64,000 nucleotides of DNA from Eubacteriaceae bacterium (GTDB lineage Bacteria > Bacillota > Clostridia > Lachnospirales > Lachnospiraceae), in the NCBI GenBank assembly GCA_902363805.1, contig CABJBF010000005.1, positions 1-64,000 on the forward strand, given 5' to 3'. The position numbers were made by a program, and so were the translations under genes. The notes beneath the pieces are model-generated. The model worked only from the letters and a program-made list of their open reading frames with translations, was not told where the DNA came from and made no database searches. Of this stretch, positions 27,196-36,205 are shown one piece after another (the stretch's first letter is position 1; each line of letters starts with the position of its first letter).

Positions 27196-29953
27196 CTTTC
27201 TTCTTAGGAATCTTCTTGAACTCAATATAGCCTACATTCATTCCGGCCATTACATGTTCAAGTTCTAAGTTGTAGAAGCCTTTGTCTAATTTTACTTTGC
27301 AAAGTTTCTGTGTAATCCAGTTTCCATCTGTACCACTTGTCTGAATAACAACCATAACCTTGTCATTTGCATGAACATTTACTGTGCACTGTGATAGATT
27401 TGGAAGTGGTGATGAAATATGTACAATTATTGTGTATTCAGCATCTTCATCAATTTCAACTGTAGCATTATCTGTTCCTTCAAATTTAATCTTAGCATCA
27501 TTTGCAAGTTTCTGAACTTCATATTTTGCATCTGTTGCTGATTCGAAGTATTCAGCTACGTTTGTATCTATTAACTCTCTTTCGATAACAGGTGCTGCAA
27601 GTATAAATCTTAAGATGTTCATTGAAGCTCTCTGAAGTTCTCCAACTGTAAGTCTTCCTTCGATTATTGCTGCCTCTGTATTGTCACCATTTGAATTAAT
27701 TTCTGCTCCATTGTTGTTTACTACCATGTAAGCATCATTCTGTGCGCGAACCATGTCTCTTGTATCCTGATTTGACTCTTCTCCTCCAGTTACAACGTCG
27801 TTCATTTTTGCCCACCAGTCAGTCATTACAAAACCTTTATATCCCCATTCTTTTCTAAGAATAGTTGTACATAAGTCATAATTTGAAGCTGCCCAATGTC
27901 CGTTGATTGGATTATATGATGTCATAATGGACATTACTGTTTTTTCCTTTACAGCCATTTCAAAGCTCTTCAAATAGATTTCTCTGATTGCTCTTTCTGA
28001 ACATACAGCATCAATCTTAAATCTGTGTGATTCCTGACCATTTAATGCAAAATGCTTAATTGTTCCCCAGGCGCCACCATCTTTAATTCCGCCTGTTGAA
28101 GCAACTGACATTTTTCCTGAAAGGAAAGGATCTTCTGAATAATATTCAAAATTTCTTCCGTTTAATGGATTACGACGAATATTTACACCAGGTCCAAGTA
28201 AAGTATCAACCTGATTTCTGTATAATTCCTGACCTTCCATTGTATATAATTCTCTAACAAGTTCTGTATTCCATGTTGCACTTAAAGCTGTTCCAATTGG
28301 AAGCTGTGTTGCTTTTCCTTCCATACGAAGACCACTAGGACCATCTGCACAACATGCTGCTGGAATGCCGTAGTTAAATAAGCTATCACTCATTCCACCA
28401 AATGCTGATGCTGTTCCTCTTGTTACTCGTGGATTACTCATTCCTTCACCACGAACGATTATAGCCATTTCTTCAATAGACAACTGCGCAACAAATTTTT
28501 CTAATGTTGCTTTACCGTCACGAACATCCTGAAGTGTAATTCCCATATCTCCTGTTATTGGCATGTCCATTGGAAGATTGTCTGAAATTCTTTTAGCCAT
28601 GTCAACTGTCTGAGTTGAAACAGGTACATATGTAACTTCATAAGTTCCGTCAGCATTTTTCTTACCAGGCTTCATAATATTTATAGCCTCTGTAGGAGCC
28701 ATTGCTTCCTGAAGTTCTTCAACTACAACAAGTTCTTCTTCATTGTATGTATTAATCTTTGTAAGATTCTTAACGCTGTTACCAACATAAATATTATATT
28801 CGCCTGCTTCTAAAACATAGCATGATTTGTGTCCTGTAACACCTGAATCATCGTAAGAAGCCATATCTGAAATCTTAAATTCTAATGTCAATTCCTGACT
28901 TTCGCCCGGTGCAAGTTTCTTTGTCTTTGCAAATGCAATAAGTTCTCTTGCAGGTTTTCCAAGTTCACCCTGAGGTGATTCATAATATACCTGAACAACT
29001 TCTTTTCCTGCAAATTTGTCACCTGTATTTGTAACCTTAACATTCAATTCGATTGAATCTGTCTTTTCTTTTACAGTCTGTGTTTCAATATCAAATGTTG
29101 TATAAGATAATCCATAACCAAATTCAAACTGAACTTTGTCCGGTGCAAATGTTTCAAAATATCTGTATCCGATATAAATATCTTCTTCATAAAGATTCTT
29201 AAATTCATTACCAAAATTCTTTGTTGATGGATAATCCTCAATACTGTATGCTATTGTATCTGCAAGCTTACCACTTGGTGTTTCAGCACCTGAAAGTACA
29301 TCAACTACTGCTGTTCCACCTTCCATACCTCCTTGCCATACAATAATTACTGACTTAATGCTTCCGTTATATTCTTCGTCATTAATCCAGCTCAAATCAA
29401 TAATATTTGACACATTTAAAACGATACATACATTATCAAATGCTTTTGTTATATTTCTAAGATTTTCTTTTTCTTCATCTGTTAAAATATAACTTCCCTG
29501 CCAAATTGCGTTATCCTTATCTTCTCCGGCAGTTCTACCTATAATGTATAACGCCTTGTTAGTCTTTGCTGCCTGTTCCTTAGCAAATGCTTCATCGATA
29601 GGCATATCCTTCTGGAACCATGGTTCACATGCCCATCCACCACCACCATTATCAAATGGGTGGTCTTTTAACCAATTCTTATACTTTTCAACTAATGTTT
29701 CATCAATGTTAAGATTGCTGTTTTCAAATCCGTCTAAGATGTTAGTAGCATATTCAACATTAACCGCACCACCTGAACCTGTACCACTTCTATAATATTC
29801 AATCTGTGGTCGACCAAATACTGAAATCTTATCTTCCTGTGTAAGTGGTAACATTCCGCCTTCGTTCTTTAACAATACAATACCTTCTGTGGCAGCCTCT
29901 TTACTCTTCTGAGCAAATCCCTCTACCGGCACTCCAAACATATTTGTGCTCAT
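27188..29953 (-). CDS. Beta-glucosidase, GH3, permuted domain order
   Basis: A 921-residue GH3 enzyme with domains in inverted order compared with the canonical family. The C-terminal (alpha/beta)6 sandwich comes first (about residues 20-290), then a fibronectin III-like domain (about 300-400). The TIM-barrel domain with the nucleophile Asp in GFVMTDWWAK (about 709) and the KHFALNGQ motif (about 633) comes last, followed by a beta-rich tail. This arrangement is known from Ruminococcus and Butyrivibrio beta-glucosidases. No signal peptide is visible, so it probably acts on imported beta-glucosides. The start at 29953 has GGGAGG upstream. Confidence 0.95.
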   Translation of the reverse strand: MSTNMFGVPVEGFAQKSKEAATEGIVLLKNEGGMLPLTQEDKISVFGRPQIEYYRSGTGSGGAVNVEYATNILDGFENSNLNIDETLVEKYKNWLKDHPFDNGGGGWACEPWFQKDMPIDEAFAKEQAAKTNKALYIIGRTAGEDKDNAIWQGSYILTDEEKENLRNITKAFDNVCIVLNVSNIIDLSWINDEEYNGSIKSVIIVWQGGMEGGTAVVDVLSGAETPSGKLADTIAYSIEDYPSTKNFGNEFKNLYEEDIYIGYRYFETFAPDKVQFEFGYGLSYTTFDIETQTVKEKTDSIELNVKVTNTGDKFAGKEVVQVYYESPQGELGKPARELIAFAKTKKLAPGESQELTLEFKISDMASYDDSGVTGHKSCYVLEAGEYNIYVGNSVKNLTKINTYNEEELVVVEELQEAMAPTEAINIMKPGKKNADGTYEVTYVPVSTQTVDMAKRISDNLPMDMPITGDMGITLQDVRDGKATLEKFVAQLSIEEMAIIVRGEGMSNPRVTRGTASAFGGMSDSLFNYGIPAACCADGPSGLRMEGKATQLPIGTALSATWNTELVRELYTMEGQELYRNQVDTLLGPGVNIRRNPLNGRNFEYYSEDPFLSGKMSVASTGGIKDGGAWGTIKHFALNGQESHRFKIDAVCSERAIREIYLKSFEMAVKEKTVMSIMTSYNPINGHWAASNYDLCTTILRKEWGYKGFVMTDWWAKMNDVVTGGEESNQDTRDMVRAQNDAYMVVNNNGAEINSNGDNTEAAIIEGRLTVGELQRASMNILRFILAAPVIERELIDTNVAEYFESATDAKYEVQKLANDAKIKFEGTDNATVEIDEDAEYTIIVHISSPLPNLSQCTVNVHANDKVMVVIQTSGTDGNWITQKLCKVKLDKGFYNLELEHVMAGMNVGYIEFKKIPKKKAR

Positions 29954-30137
29954 TACAATTCCTCCCGAAATCACATACTATTGTTGTTTTTAACTATAAC
30001 ATACTGAATTTATAATTGCTATATTCCGGCAATATAAAAATGTTTTTATTTATTATAGACTTTTAATTATTTTTTTTGCTACTTTCCTTTATTTATCGGC
30101 ATTTCAAATTATAAAACAGTTCAATCATCTTTAAATT

Positions 30138-30152
30138 GAAACGTTTTTATTT
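30138..30152. promoter_or_regulatory. Candidate CcpA/LacI-type operator upstream of the GH3 gene
   Basis: GAAACGTTTTTATTT, identical to 9712-9726 upstream of glgC, with an AAACGTTT core and a T before it (TTGAAACG). It is about 185 bases upstream of the GH3 start. Its role is inferred from shape and neighbours. Confidence 0.35.
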
Positions 30153-30270
30153 TTAGTTGGATACATTGTTATTTTTTTATCAATTTATAAGGGAGATTTC
30201 CCTCTTAATAAGTCATATAAATTAAAACATTCTTCTCATATTGTTTAGGTCAAATAAGAGAAGAAATTTC

Positions 30271-30455
30271 GGTCATATTAATAAAAAACAAAGTTTAGCA
30301 TTGGTGCAAATTTAAAAATTTTCAGCCATATTAGTAAATAACAATTTTAGCATTTGGGTAAACTTAATTAAGCCAGTCAATAAAAAAGTTCCAACCATGT
30401 TAATATATAACAATTTTAGCATTTTGGTGCAAATCAAAAAGCTCCAACCATGTCG
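30271..30455. repeat. Degenerate tandem repeat of about 53-69 bp
   Basis: Units begin at 30271 (GGTCATATTAATA), 30324 (AGCCATATTAGTA), 30393 (AACCATGTTAATA) and 30446 (AACCATGTCGG, partial). Units share TAACAATTTTAGCATTTTGG-like interiors. The partial unit forms one arm of the LRR-gene terminator. Confidence 0.7.
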
Positions 30456-30486
30456 GAAATATTTTATTACCAACATGACTGGAGCT
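30440..30486 (-). terminator. Terminator of the LRR protein gene
   Basis: AGCTCCA (30440-30446) pairs with TGGAGCT (30480-30486), with further pairing of CATG/CATG inside. On the minus strand TTTTT follows. It lies about 50 bases past the LRR gene stop. Confidence 0.8.
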
Positions 30487-30534
30487 ATTATTTAAATTCG
30501 TACAACGCCTTTTATACTAATTATTTATATTTAC

Positions 30535-32388
30535 CTAACGGCTTTCTCTTACTAATTTTCTATATTTCTTTCCCTGTCCTTTAGCGCATTTAATAACAAT
30601 TTTTGAATTAGCATTCTTAAATGCACCTTTCTTAATTTTTTTCAATTTCTTACCTTTAATAACTAAAGTTTTAAGATTTTTGCATCCTTTGAAAGAATTC
30701 TTTCCGATAACTCTTACATTTTTTCCAACTACAACACTTCTTATGTTCTTGTTGTTTTTAAATGCGTTTGGTGCAATCGCTGTAACTTTATAGTTAACAT
30801 TATTATAATTAATTGATGCAGGAACTTTTACATTCTTCGCCTTTTTATTTATATTTCCTAAAAATGTTACTGTAGGATTCTTTGAATTTGCAGCTGATGT
30901 AGCTTTATACTTTTTACCTTTTACAATAATAAGTGTGTTTTGCAAATCATTGTTTGTTGTATTGTTTGCATTGTTATTAGTCACATTATTTTTTCCGTCG
31001 TTATTTGCTGGATTTTCAACTGGCGGCTGACCATTTTCTTTAAGGTTAAAATCAAATTTAACAGCTATAACTGTATCCGGTTTCACCTCTACACTTTCTC
31101 CATCAGTTTCAGCCGGGCATGAATAATTAAAATTTCCATCAACCTTATAATCTCTATAACCTTTTTCACCTGTCAAATCAGAATTAACCGTTACATCAAA
31201 TTTAATTCCTTCTTCTTTTAACTTTTCCTGTAAAGGATTATATTTAATTTCGTTATTATCTTCATCAGTTTTTGTAACTGTTGTAGCTATATCTTTAATA
31301 TCTTGTGCAAATTTATTGAGGCTTTCAATCATATTGTCTGAAATATATTTCTCTGCTTCTACAGGCATTGTTAATATTTCATCAAATCCCGGAAGAGCTT
31401 TTAACTGACCGAATACCAAATCAACTATAGTTTTTGAATTTGAAGATAAGGCATCTGCAATAGCCAATACAAATTCTGATGCCTGCTCATCTGTAACTTT
31501 AAAAGTTGTCTTCGTTCCATTTGTTGTTTCAAATTTAGCAAATGCAGAATCTGCTGTGTTCAGCACTAATTTTGCAAGATTCATTACTGTATTAACAACC
31601 TGTTCACCTGTTAATGCAAAGTTAGCTTCTTTTGCTTCCTCTCCATATTTTAAGTCAATTACTTTTCCTAATTCATCCTGTTCAAATAATTTATTATCAA
31701 TGTCTTTCTGTTCAACAACTTCCACTCCGATAATAGGATAATATTTTCCACATTTATCCTTTAACATATTATTAATTTCTGCAACAGAATCTAATTCAAT
31801 TGATTTTAACGCCGGAATTTCGAGTGCTTCACACACTTTGCTTGTTGTCATGCCACAATATTCTGACATGAATTTAACAAATGAATCTAAATCAATTTTT
31901 ACATTTCCATTATTATATTCAATTTTTGTGAGTTTCATCTCTTTTCCGTTTGCAATATTTCCTGCCAATTCAACTGAAAACTGAGTTGTAGTTACTATTT
32001 CTGTTGAAATTTTAGCATTAATTGTAAATCTGTCGGTGTACTTATATGTATCTTCTTTTTCATCATAGCTTTCAAGCAATCCTAGTTTTTGTGAATGATC
32101 ATCCCATGCTGCCCTATATGCCGTTCTTCCATCCTCACCTTTTGTATCATCGTCATTTCTGTGAGCCTCACGGTATACACTATACAAAATCTCATTGATT
32201 TTCTCCGACACTTCGTCCCCCGCAATATCAATACCCACATTTCCACTGCCTGTAGCATTACTTACGTCCATCATTGATACTGCTTTACTAAATGTCGTAT
32301 TTGTTGCAGCCGGAGTCTGAACTCCTGCCATAGAAACCGTCATAACTCCTGCGAGAGTCATGGCTGCCACTTGTTTAAAATTTCTCAT
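30535..32388 (-). CDS. Secreted protein with C-terminal BspA-type leucine-rich repeats
   Basis: A 617-residue exported protein. An N-terminal signal peptide (MRNFKQVAAMTLAGVMTVSM, cleavage near AGVQTPAAT) is followed by about 440 residues of unrecognised, partly helical sequence. Then comes an Asn/Thr-rich linker (NNDGKNNVTNNNANN) and about 130 residues of LRR_5/BspA-like repeats (APNAFKNNKNIRSVVVGKN; GKNSFKGCKNLKTLVIKGK). The C-terminus is strongly basic and lysine-rich, perhaps for wall or surface binding. AAAGGAGG precedes the ATG. Adhesion or extracellular binding is inferred. Confidence 0.85.
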   Translation of the reverse strand: MRNFKQVAAMTLAGVMTVSMAGVQTPAATNTTFSKAVSMMDVSNATGSGNVGIDIAGDEVSEKINEILYSVYREAHRNDDDTKGEDGRTAYRAAWDDHSQKLGLLESYDEKEDTYKYTDRFTINAKISTEIVTTTQFSVELAGNIANGKEMKLTKIEYNNGNVKIDLDSFVKFMSEYCGMTTSKVCEALEIPALKSIELDSVAEINNMLKDKCGKYYPIIGVEVVEQKDIDNKLFEQDELGKVIDLKYGEEAKEANFALTGEQVVNTVMNLAKLVLNTADSAFAKFETTNGTKTTFKVTDEQASEFVLAIADALSSNSKTIVDLVFGQLKALPGFDEILTMPVEAEKYISDNMIESLNKFAQDIKDIATTVTKTDEDNNEIKYNPLQEKLKEEGIKFDVTVNSDLTGEKGYRDYKVDGNFNYSCPAETDGESVEVKPDTVIAVKFDFNLKENGQPPVENPANNDGKNNVTNNNANNTTNNDLQNTLIIVKGKKYKATSAANSKNPTVTFLGNINKKAKNVKVPASINYNNVNYKVTAIAPNAFKNNKNIRSVVVGKNVRVIGKNSFKGCKNLKTLVIKGKKLKKIKKGAFKNANSKIVIKCAKGQGKKYRKLVRESR

Positions 32389-32594
32389 ATTTCCTCCTTT
32401 TAGTCTCTGATTTTTTTCATGCGTCACTATAATTATTTATTTTTCTACGCACTACTCTTTCATTTTATTCATGTTACTTTTAAATTATACCATTAAAATT
32501 ATCATATTAATTTGTAACATTTCGCCTTATTTCGACTTTTAAGGAGATATGAAATAAAAAAAACCTTATCTATATAAATACCTTTATAAGACAA

Positions 32595-32624
32595 AAAAAG
32601 ACTTTCCACATGGAAAGTCTTTTT
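32595..32624 (-). terminator. Terminator of the rpsF-ssb-rpsR operon
   Basis: AAAAAGACTTTCC, a four-base loop and GGAAAGTCTTTTT form a perfect stem nine bases past the rpsR stop. Confidence 0.93.
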
Positions 32625-32632
32625 ATATAACC

Positions 32633-32896
32633 TTATTCTACTGTGTAAGGCATTAAAGCAACGTGTCTTGCTCTCTTGATTGCTACTGTAAGAGCTCTCT
32701 GGTGCTTAGCGCAGTTTCCAGTAATTCTTCTAGGAAGAATTTTTCCTCTTTCAGATACATATCTCTTTAATTTGTTTGTGTCTTTATAATCAATTACGTT
32801 GTTTTCACTAGCACAAAATACGCAAACTTTTTTTCTTCTACGACCGCCTCTTCTTCTCATTGGAGAATCAGGTCTTTCACTCTTATTAAATGCCAT
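32633..32896 (-). CDS. rpsR: 30S ribosomal protein S18
   Basis: An 87-residue S18 with a basic, Arg-rich N-terminus ([16 protein letters not shown]), then [21 protein letters not shown] and [21 protein letters not shown]18, C21 and later C62 could bind zinc, so it looks like a cysteine-bearing C+ type. It is the last gene of the S6-SSB-S18 operon; S18 pairs with S6 on the 30S platform. Confidence 0.98.
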   Translation of the reverse strand: MAFNKSERPDSPMRRRGGRRRKKVCVFCASENNVIDYKDTNKLKRYVSERGKILPRRITGNCAKHQRALTVAIKRARHVALMPYTVE

Positions 32897-32950
32897 AGTT
32901 TTGACCTCCTATAATACTAATTAACTATGTTTATGTTAATCGTCTAATCT

Positions 32951-33400
32951 CTAAAAGTTAAATGGTAATCCTACATCTTCAACACCATCAGGGATATTCA
33001 TAAATCCATCTCCGGCTGGAGCTGTTGGAGCTGACTGTGCCTGTGGCTGGAAACCACCTTCATTATTAGAAGCACTTGCTTTGCTTTCAGCAAATTCCTG
33101 ATTTTCTACTACAACTTCTGTTGTGTAAACTTTATTACCATCTTTGTTTGTATAGCTTCCTGTCTGAATACGACCTTCTGCTACAATCTTAGTTCCCTGA
33201 TGTAAGTACTTTTCAGCGAATTCTCCATTTCTTCCAAATGCTACGCAAGAAATGAAATCTGCTGTCTGCTGGTCGTTGTCTCTTCTAAATCTACGATCAA
33301 CTGCTAATGTATATCTGGCAATTGCCATTGGGCTATCGCCCTGTGAATATCTTACGTCAGGATCACGGGTTAATCTACCCATAAGAATAACTTTATTCAT
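32951..33400 (-). CDS. ssb: Single-stranded DNA-binding protein
   Basis: A 149-residue SSB: an OB fold (MNKVILMGRLTRDPDVRYSQ, FISCVAFGRNGEFAEKYLHQGTK) and a Gln/Ala/Pro-rich linker. The acidic tip, used to recruit partner proteins, ends GVEDVGLPFNF here, so the usual terminal Pro-Phe is followed by Asn-Phe. It sits between rpsF and rpsR as in most Firmicutes. Confidence 0.97.
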   Translation of the reverse strand: MNKVILMGRLTRDPDVRYSQGDSPMAIARYTLAVDRRFRRDNDQQTADFISCVAFGRNGEFAEKYLHQGTKIVAEGRIQTGSYTNKDGNKVYTTEVVVENQEFAESKASASNNEGGFQPQAQSAPTAPAGDGFMNIPDGVEDVGLPFNF

Positions 33401-33426
33401 ATTATACCTCTTTATGTTTCAAAAAC

Positions 33427-33717
33427 CTATGCCTCAACCTTTACGCACAAATATCTGATAACATTTTCCATAATACGAATCTGATCTTCTATTTCGTTAG
33501 GACAATCTGTGTTATCAGTGTCGAAGTGAATGAAGTAATAATAAGCTTCTGACATCTTCTGAATTTCGTAAGCTAATTTCTTCTTACCCCATTCTTCTAC
33601 GTCAGTAATTGTTCCACCAAAACGTGTTACAAGGTTGCTTACCTTTTCGATTTCAGCGGCTCTTTCTTCTTCTTCGAGTTTTGCACTAACAACAACTACT
33701 AATTCATACTTGTTCAT
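33427..33717 (-). CDS. rpsF: 30S ribosomal protein S6
   Basis: A 96-residue S6 (MNKYELVVVVSAKLEEEERA, EWGKKKLAYEIQKMSEAYYYF, ENVIRYLCVKVE). First gene of the operon, with AAAGGAGG upstream. S6-S18 complexes often autoregulate by binding the operon leader; I did not find a convincing binding motif here. Confidence 0.97.
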   Translation of the reverse strand: MNKYELVVVVSAKLEEEERAAEIEKVSNLVTRFGGTITDVEEWGKKKLAYEIQKMSEAYYYFIHFDTDNTDCPNEIEDQIRIMENVIRYLCVKVEA

Positions 33718-33834
33718 GCTTTCTTACCTCCTTTTGGTCTCTGGCCTCCCTATTTCATTTAGGAAAGCAAGGAAAATTAATATATATCACGAATTGACAT
33801 TTTATCATAATTCAAGAGCAAATGCAAGAAAATT

Positions 33835-34614
33835 TTATTCTAAATTTAACTTTTTACTTAATATGTAATAAGTTGCTATATAACTTGCAATCGAAACCAC
33901 AATTGATAAAACTATACCAAATATAAATATCTGATTTGCAAATGCACTAATATCGTAACTATTACCTAAACTATGCATACATATAACCAAAAATACTGAT
34001 GATACAACTTGATTTATTATGTAATATCCAATGTAAGCTAATATTGCACCAACTACTCTGTGCTTAGTATAAAGCTGTCCGATGCTTAAGCATGCATACA
34101 TAAGTATTGGCATACCTATTACTGTCACTATTGCTGCAATTATGCCTTCAGCAACATATCCCCATGCACCTAATTGAGTTAATTTCTGCACACTATAAGA
34201 TATACCTCTTGCATAATCGATATCTTTACTATAAGTTACTACAAAAATCGAAACTCCAGTCAATACTACTGTTGCTATAACCCATGTAATACAAACTATC
34301 ATTTTACTTGCAATGTGCTGTCCTACTGTAGCCGGAAGTGTAAATGTTAAATATCCTTCATCTTTAAGCATATTAAAATAAAATCTTCTTAACATTAATA
34401 CAACAGTTGCTACTGCGATTGCTATAATAGCTATGACATAACTTGCCATTATGATTCCAAACAATATATCAACTACTCTCAACTGTACATCTGATGTGTC
34501 CTCAATTATGAGCATAATTTTATTACCAATTGTAAGCAACGCCAAAACTATATATAATCCTATAAAATATCTTGAAGTTGCTTTATATTCATATTTTAAT
34601 AATTTTCCTAACAT
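33835..34614 (-). CDS. ABC transporter permease (about six TM segments)
   Basis: A 259-residue membrane protein with six predicted hydrophobic segments (for example YFIGLYIVLALLTIGNKIMLI, VIAIIAIAVATVVLMLR, ACLSIGQL and IFIFGIVLSIVVSIASYIATYY). It resembles ABC-2-type permeases of the YtrB/YtrC/BcrB sort. It overlaps the ATPase gene by seven bases. If the ATPase really is truncated by the in-frame stop, this permease would lack a partner. Confidence 0.85.
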   Translation of the reverse strand: MLGKLLKYEYKATSRYFIGLYIVLALLTIGNKIMLIIEDTSDVQLRVVDILFGIIMASYVIAIIAIAVATVVLMLRRFYFNMLKDEGYLTFTLPATVGQHIASKMIVCITWVIATVVLTGVSIFVVTYSKDIDYARGISYSVQKLTQLGAWGYVAEGIIAAIVTVIGMPILMYACLSIGQLYTKHRVVGAILAYIGYYIINQVVSSVFLVICMHSLGNSYDISAFANQIFIFGIVLSIVVSIASYIATYYILSKKLNLE

Positions 34615-35306
34615 TTAAATACCTCCCTGAAAAGTTCATCTACTGACTTTCCTTCCTCTTCTCTTATCTCATCAACTGTCTTATGCATAACTAAATGTCC
34701 ATTCTTAATCATGACAACCTCATCTAATATCTGCTCAACATCTGAAATCAAATGTGTTGAAATAATAACAGAAGCTTCCGGATTGTAATTAGTTATAATT
34801 GTGTTAAGTATATAATCTCTCGCAGCCGGATCAACACCTCCAATCGGTTCATCAAGGAAATATAATTGAGCCTTTCTACTCATAACCAAAATAAGCTGAA
34901 CCTTTTCCTTTGTTCCCTTAGACATGGTTTTCAACTTATCATTAATGTTAATATTAAGTCTTTCAAACATCTTATAAGCACACTGAGCATCAAAGTCTTC
35001 ATAAAAATCGTCAAAGAATCCTACCATTTCTTTAACTTTCATCCAATCATTCAAATATGTTCTCTCAGGTAGATATGAAACTATGCTCTTTGTTTCAACT
35101 CCTACTTTCTTTCCATCAATTAATATCTCACCTTTAGTCGGTGTAAGTAAACCGTTAGACATCTTTATAAGTGTTGTCTTTCCACTTCCATTAGGTCCTA
35201 AAAGGCCAATTATCTTTCCTCTTTAAATAGAAAGATTAAGATTCTCTACTGCAGTAAAAGCTCCATATTTTTTAGTCAAATCTTTACATTCAAATATTAT
35301 GCTCAT
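34608..35306 (-). pseudogene. ABC transporter ATPase with in-frame TAA stop
   Basis: Read from ATG 35306 the frame gives a normal ABC ATPase N-terminus (MSIIFECKDLTKKYGAFTAV...LSI). Codon 28 is TAA (35223-35225), followed in frame by RGKIIGLLGPNGSGKTTLIK, the Walker A region, and the rest of the domain (SYLPERTYL, LSxxxK-type MSKGTKEKVQLIL, FLDEPIGGVDP). The usual residue at this spot is Lys or Pro, so one substitution (AAA to TAA) accounts for it. It is translationally coupled to the GntR gene (TAATG). Either a fixed nonsense mutation, a strain polymorphism or a sequence error. No in-frame restart with a good ribosome binding site precedes the Walker A. Confidence 0.85.
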
Positions 35307-35662
35307 TATTTTCCCTCCTCTATAATTTTCACAATCTGTTCTTTGCTAAACCCCAATTGTTCCATCTTCTCAATGTATTTATGTGTTAATTCTATTGCTG
35401 TACTCTTCTTAGATTCCATAATTACTCCCACATTATCTGTTACTGTTCTACCAGTCGTTCTATTAGTTACTACATATCCTTCTCTCTCAAGTTCCGCCAT
35501 CGCTCTCTGCATCGTATTAGGATTAACTGCTGCTTCTGTAGCTAATTCCCTTACTGACGGAAGCCTGCTTCCAGGCGGATATTCTCCCACAATTATGCGT
35601 TCCTTAATCTGCTCTAATATTTGAGCATATATTGGTCTGTCACTCTCAAATTTCCAAGGCAT
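35306..35662 (-). CDS. GntR/YtrA-family transcriptional regulator
   Basis: A 118-residue regulator with a winged helix (PIYAQILEQIKERIIVGEYPPGSRLPSVRELA, VNPNTMQRAMAELEREGYV) and a short helical tail, the YtrA subfamily layout. These regulators usually control the ABC operon they head. The ATG at 35662 is chosen because GGAG sits nine bases before it; an in-frame ATG at 35671 is too close. A large palindrome overlaps its promoter. Confidence 0.92.
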   Translation of the reverse strand: MPWKFESDRPIYAQILEQIKERIIVGEYPPGSRLPSVRELATEAAVNPNTMQRAMAELEREGYVVTNRTTGRTVTDNVGVIMESKKSTAIELTHKYIEKMEQLGFSKEQIVKIIEEGK

Positions 35663-35692
35663 CTCTCTCATCTCCTTATATAACGCAAATTA

Positions 35693-35740
35693 ATATATTG
35701 TATATTTGTATTAGTTACTTAATACAAATATACAATATAT
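35693..35740. promoter_or_regulatory. 21-bp inverted repeat: probable GntR operator
   Basis: Arms at 35693-35713 and 35720-35740 are perfect inverted repeats around a six-base spacer (GTTACT). The inner core is TTGTATATTTGTATTA. The arm nearest the regulator promoter overlaps the -10 box, so binding would block transcription. It lies about 30 bases upstream of the GntR start. Confidence 0.8.
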
Positions 35741-35754
35741 ATTTATAATGTCAA
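35734..35754 (-). promoter_or_regulatory. Promoter of the GntR-ABC operon
   Basis: The minus strand has -35 TTGACA (35749-35754) and TATATT after a 16-bp spacer. The -10 box falls within the inverted repeat described above. Confidence 0.6.
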
Positions 35755-35914
35755 CTATTTCTTTTAAATGATTTTCTTAATATTTTATTAACTACATGGT
35801 GGGATTAGTATTCTTTTTTATTTTGGAAAAAATAAAAAGACATTCCATTGCTGAAATATCTTCTTATTTTATGATAATTATTCAAATTATAATTTACATT
35901 ATTTAACCAATTTC

Positions 35915-36097
35915 CTACTCATTCCCCAAGTACTTTTTTACACTTTTCTCAAATGTTTTTCTAGGTAGCATTACTATATGATTGCAGCCTAGACATTTTA
36001 TTTTAAAATCGGCACCAACGCGAATTATTTCCCATTCGTTTGTTCCGCAAGGATGACCTTTTTTCAATACAACTTTATCGCCTAATTTGTAATCCAT
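35915..36097 (-). CDS. DUF951 family small protein (YyzM-like)
   Basis: A 60-residue protein with the DUF951 pattern: YKLGDKVVLKKGHPCGTNEWEIIRVGADFKIKCLGCNHIVMLPR, followed by a short Lys-rich tail. One Cys lies in the N-terminal half and a CxGC pair (CLGC) further on, suggesting metal binding. The family has no known function. In Firmicutes it often lies near rpsF-ssb-rpsR, as here. GGGAGG precedes the ATG. Confidence 0.9.
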   Translation of the reverse strand: MDYKLGDKVVLKKGHPCGTNEWEIIRVGADFKIKCLGCNHIVMLPRKTFEKSVKKYLGNE

Positions 36098-36205
36098 TTT
36101 AATCGCCTCCCTGTTTTTTAATTTATTAAATTTGTTAAACAGTCTTAGAATATAATCTTATATTCTTAAAATTCGTGAATTTCAAATTTTTAGAATGTGT
36201 TATAT

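Larger units (their letters stand above)
29954..30534. other. Intergenic region upstream of the GH3 gene
   Basis: It contains the GH3 promoter area, a motif GAAACGTTTTTATTT shared with the glgC upstream region (30138-30152), degenerate tandem repeats (30271-30455) and the terminator of the LRR protein gene (30440-30486). No ORF is supported. Confidence 0.5.
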
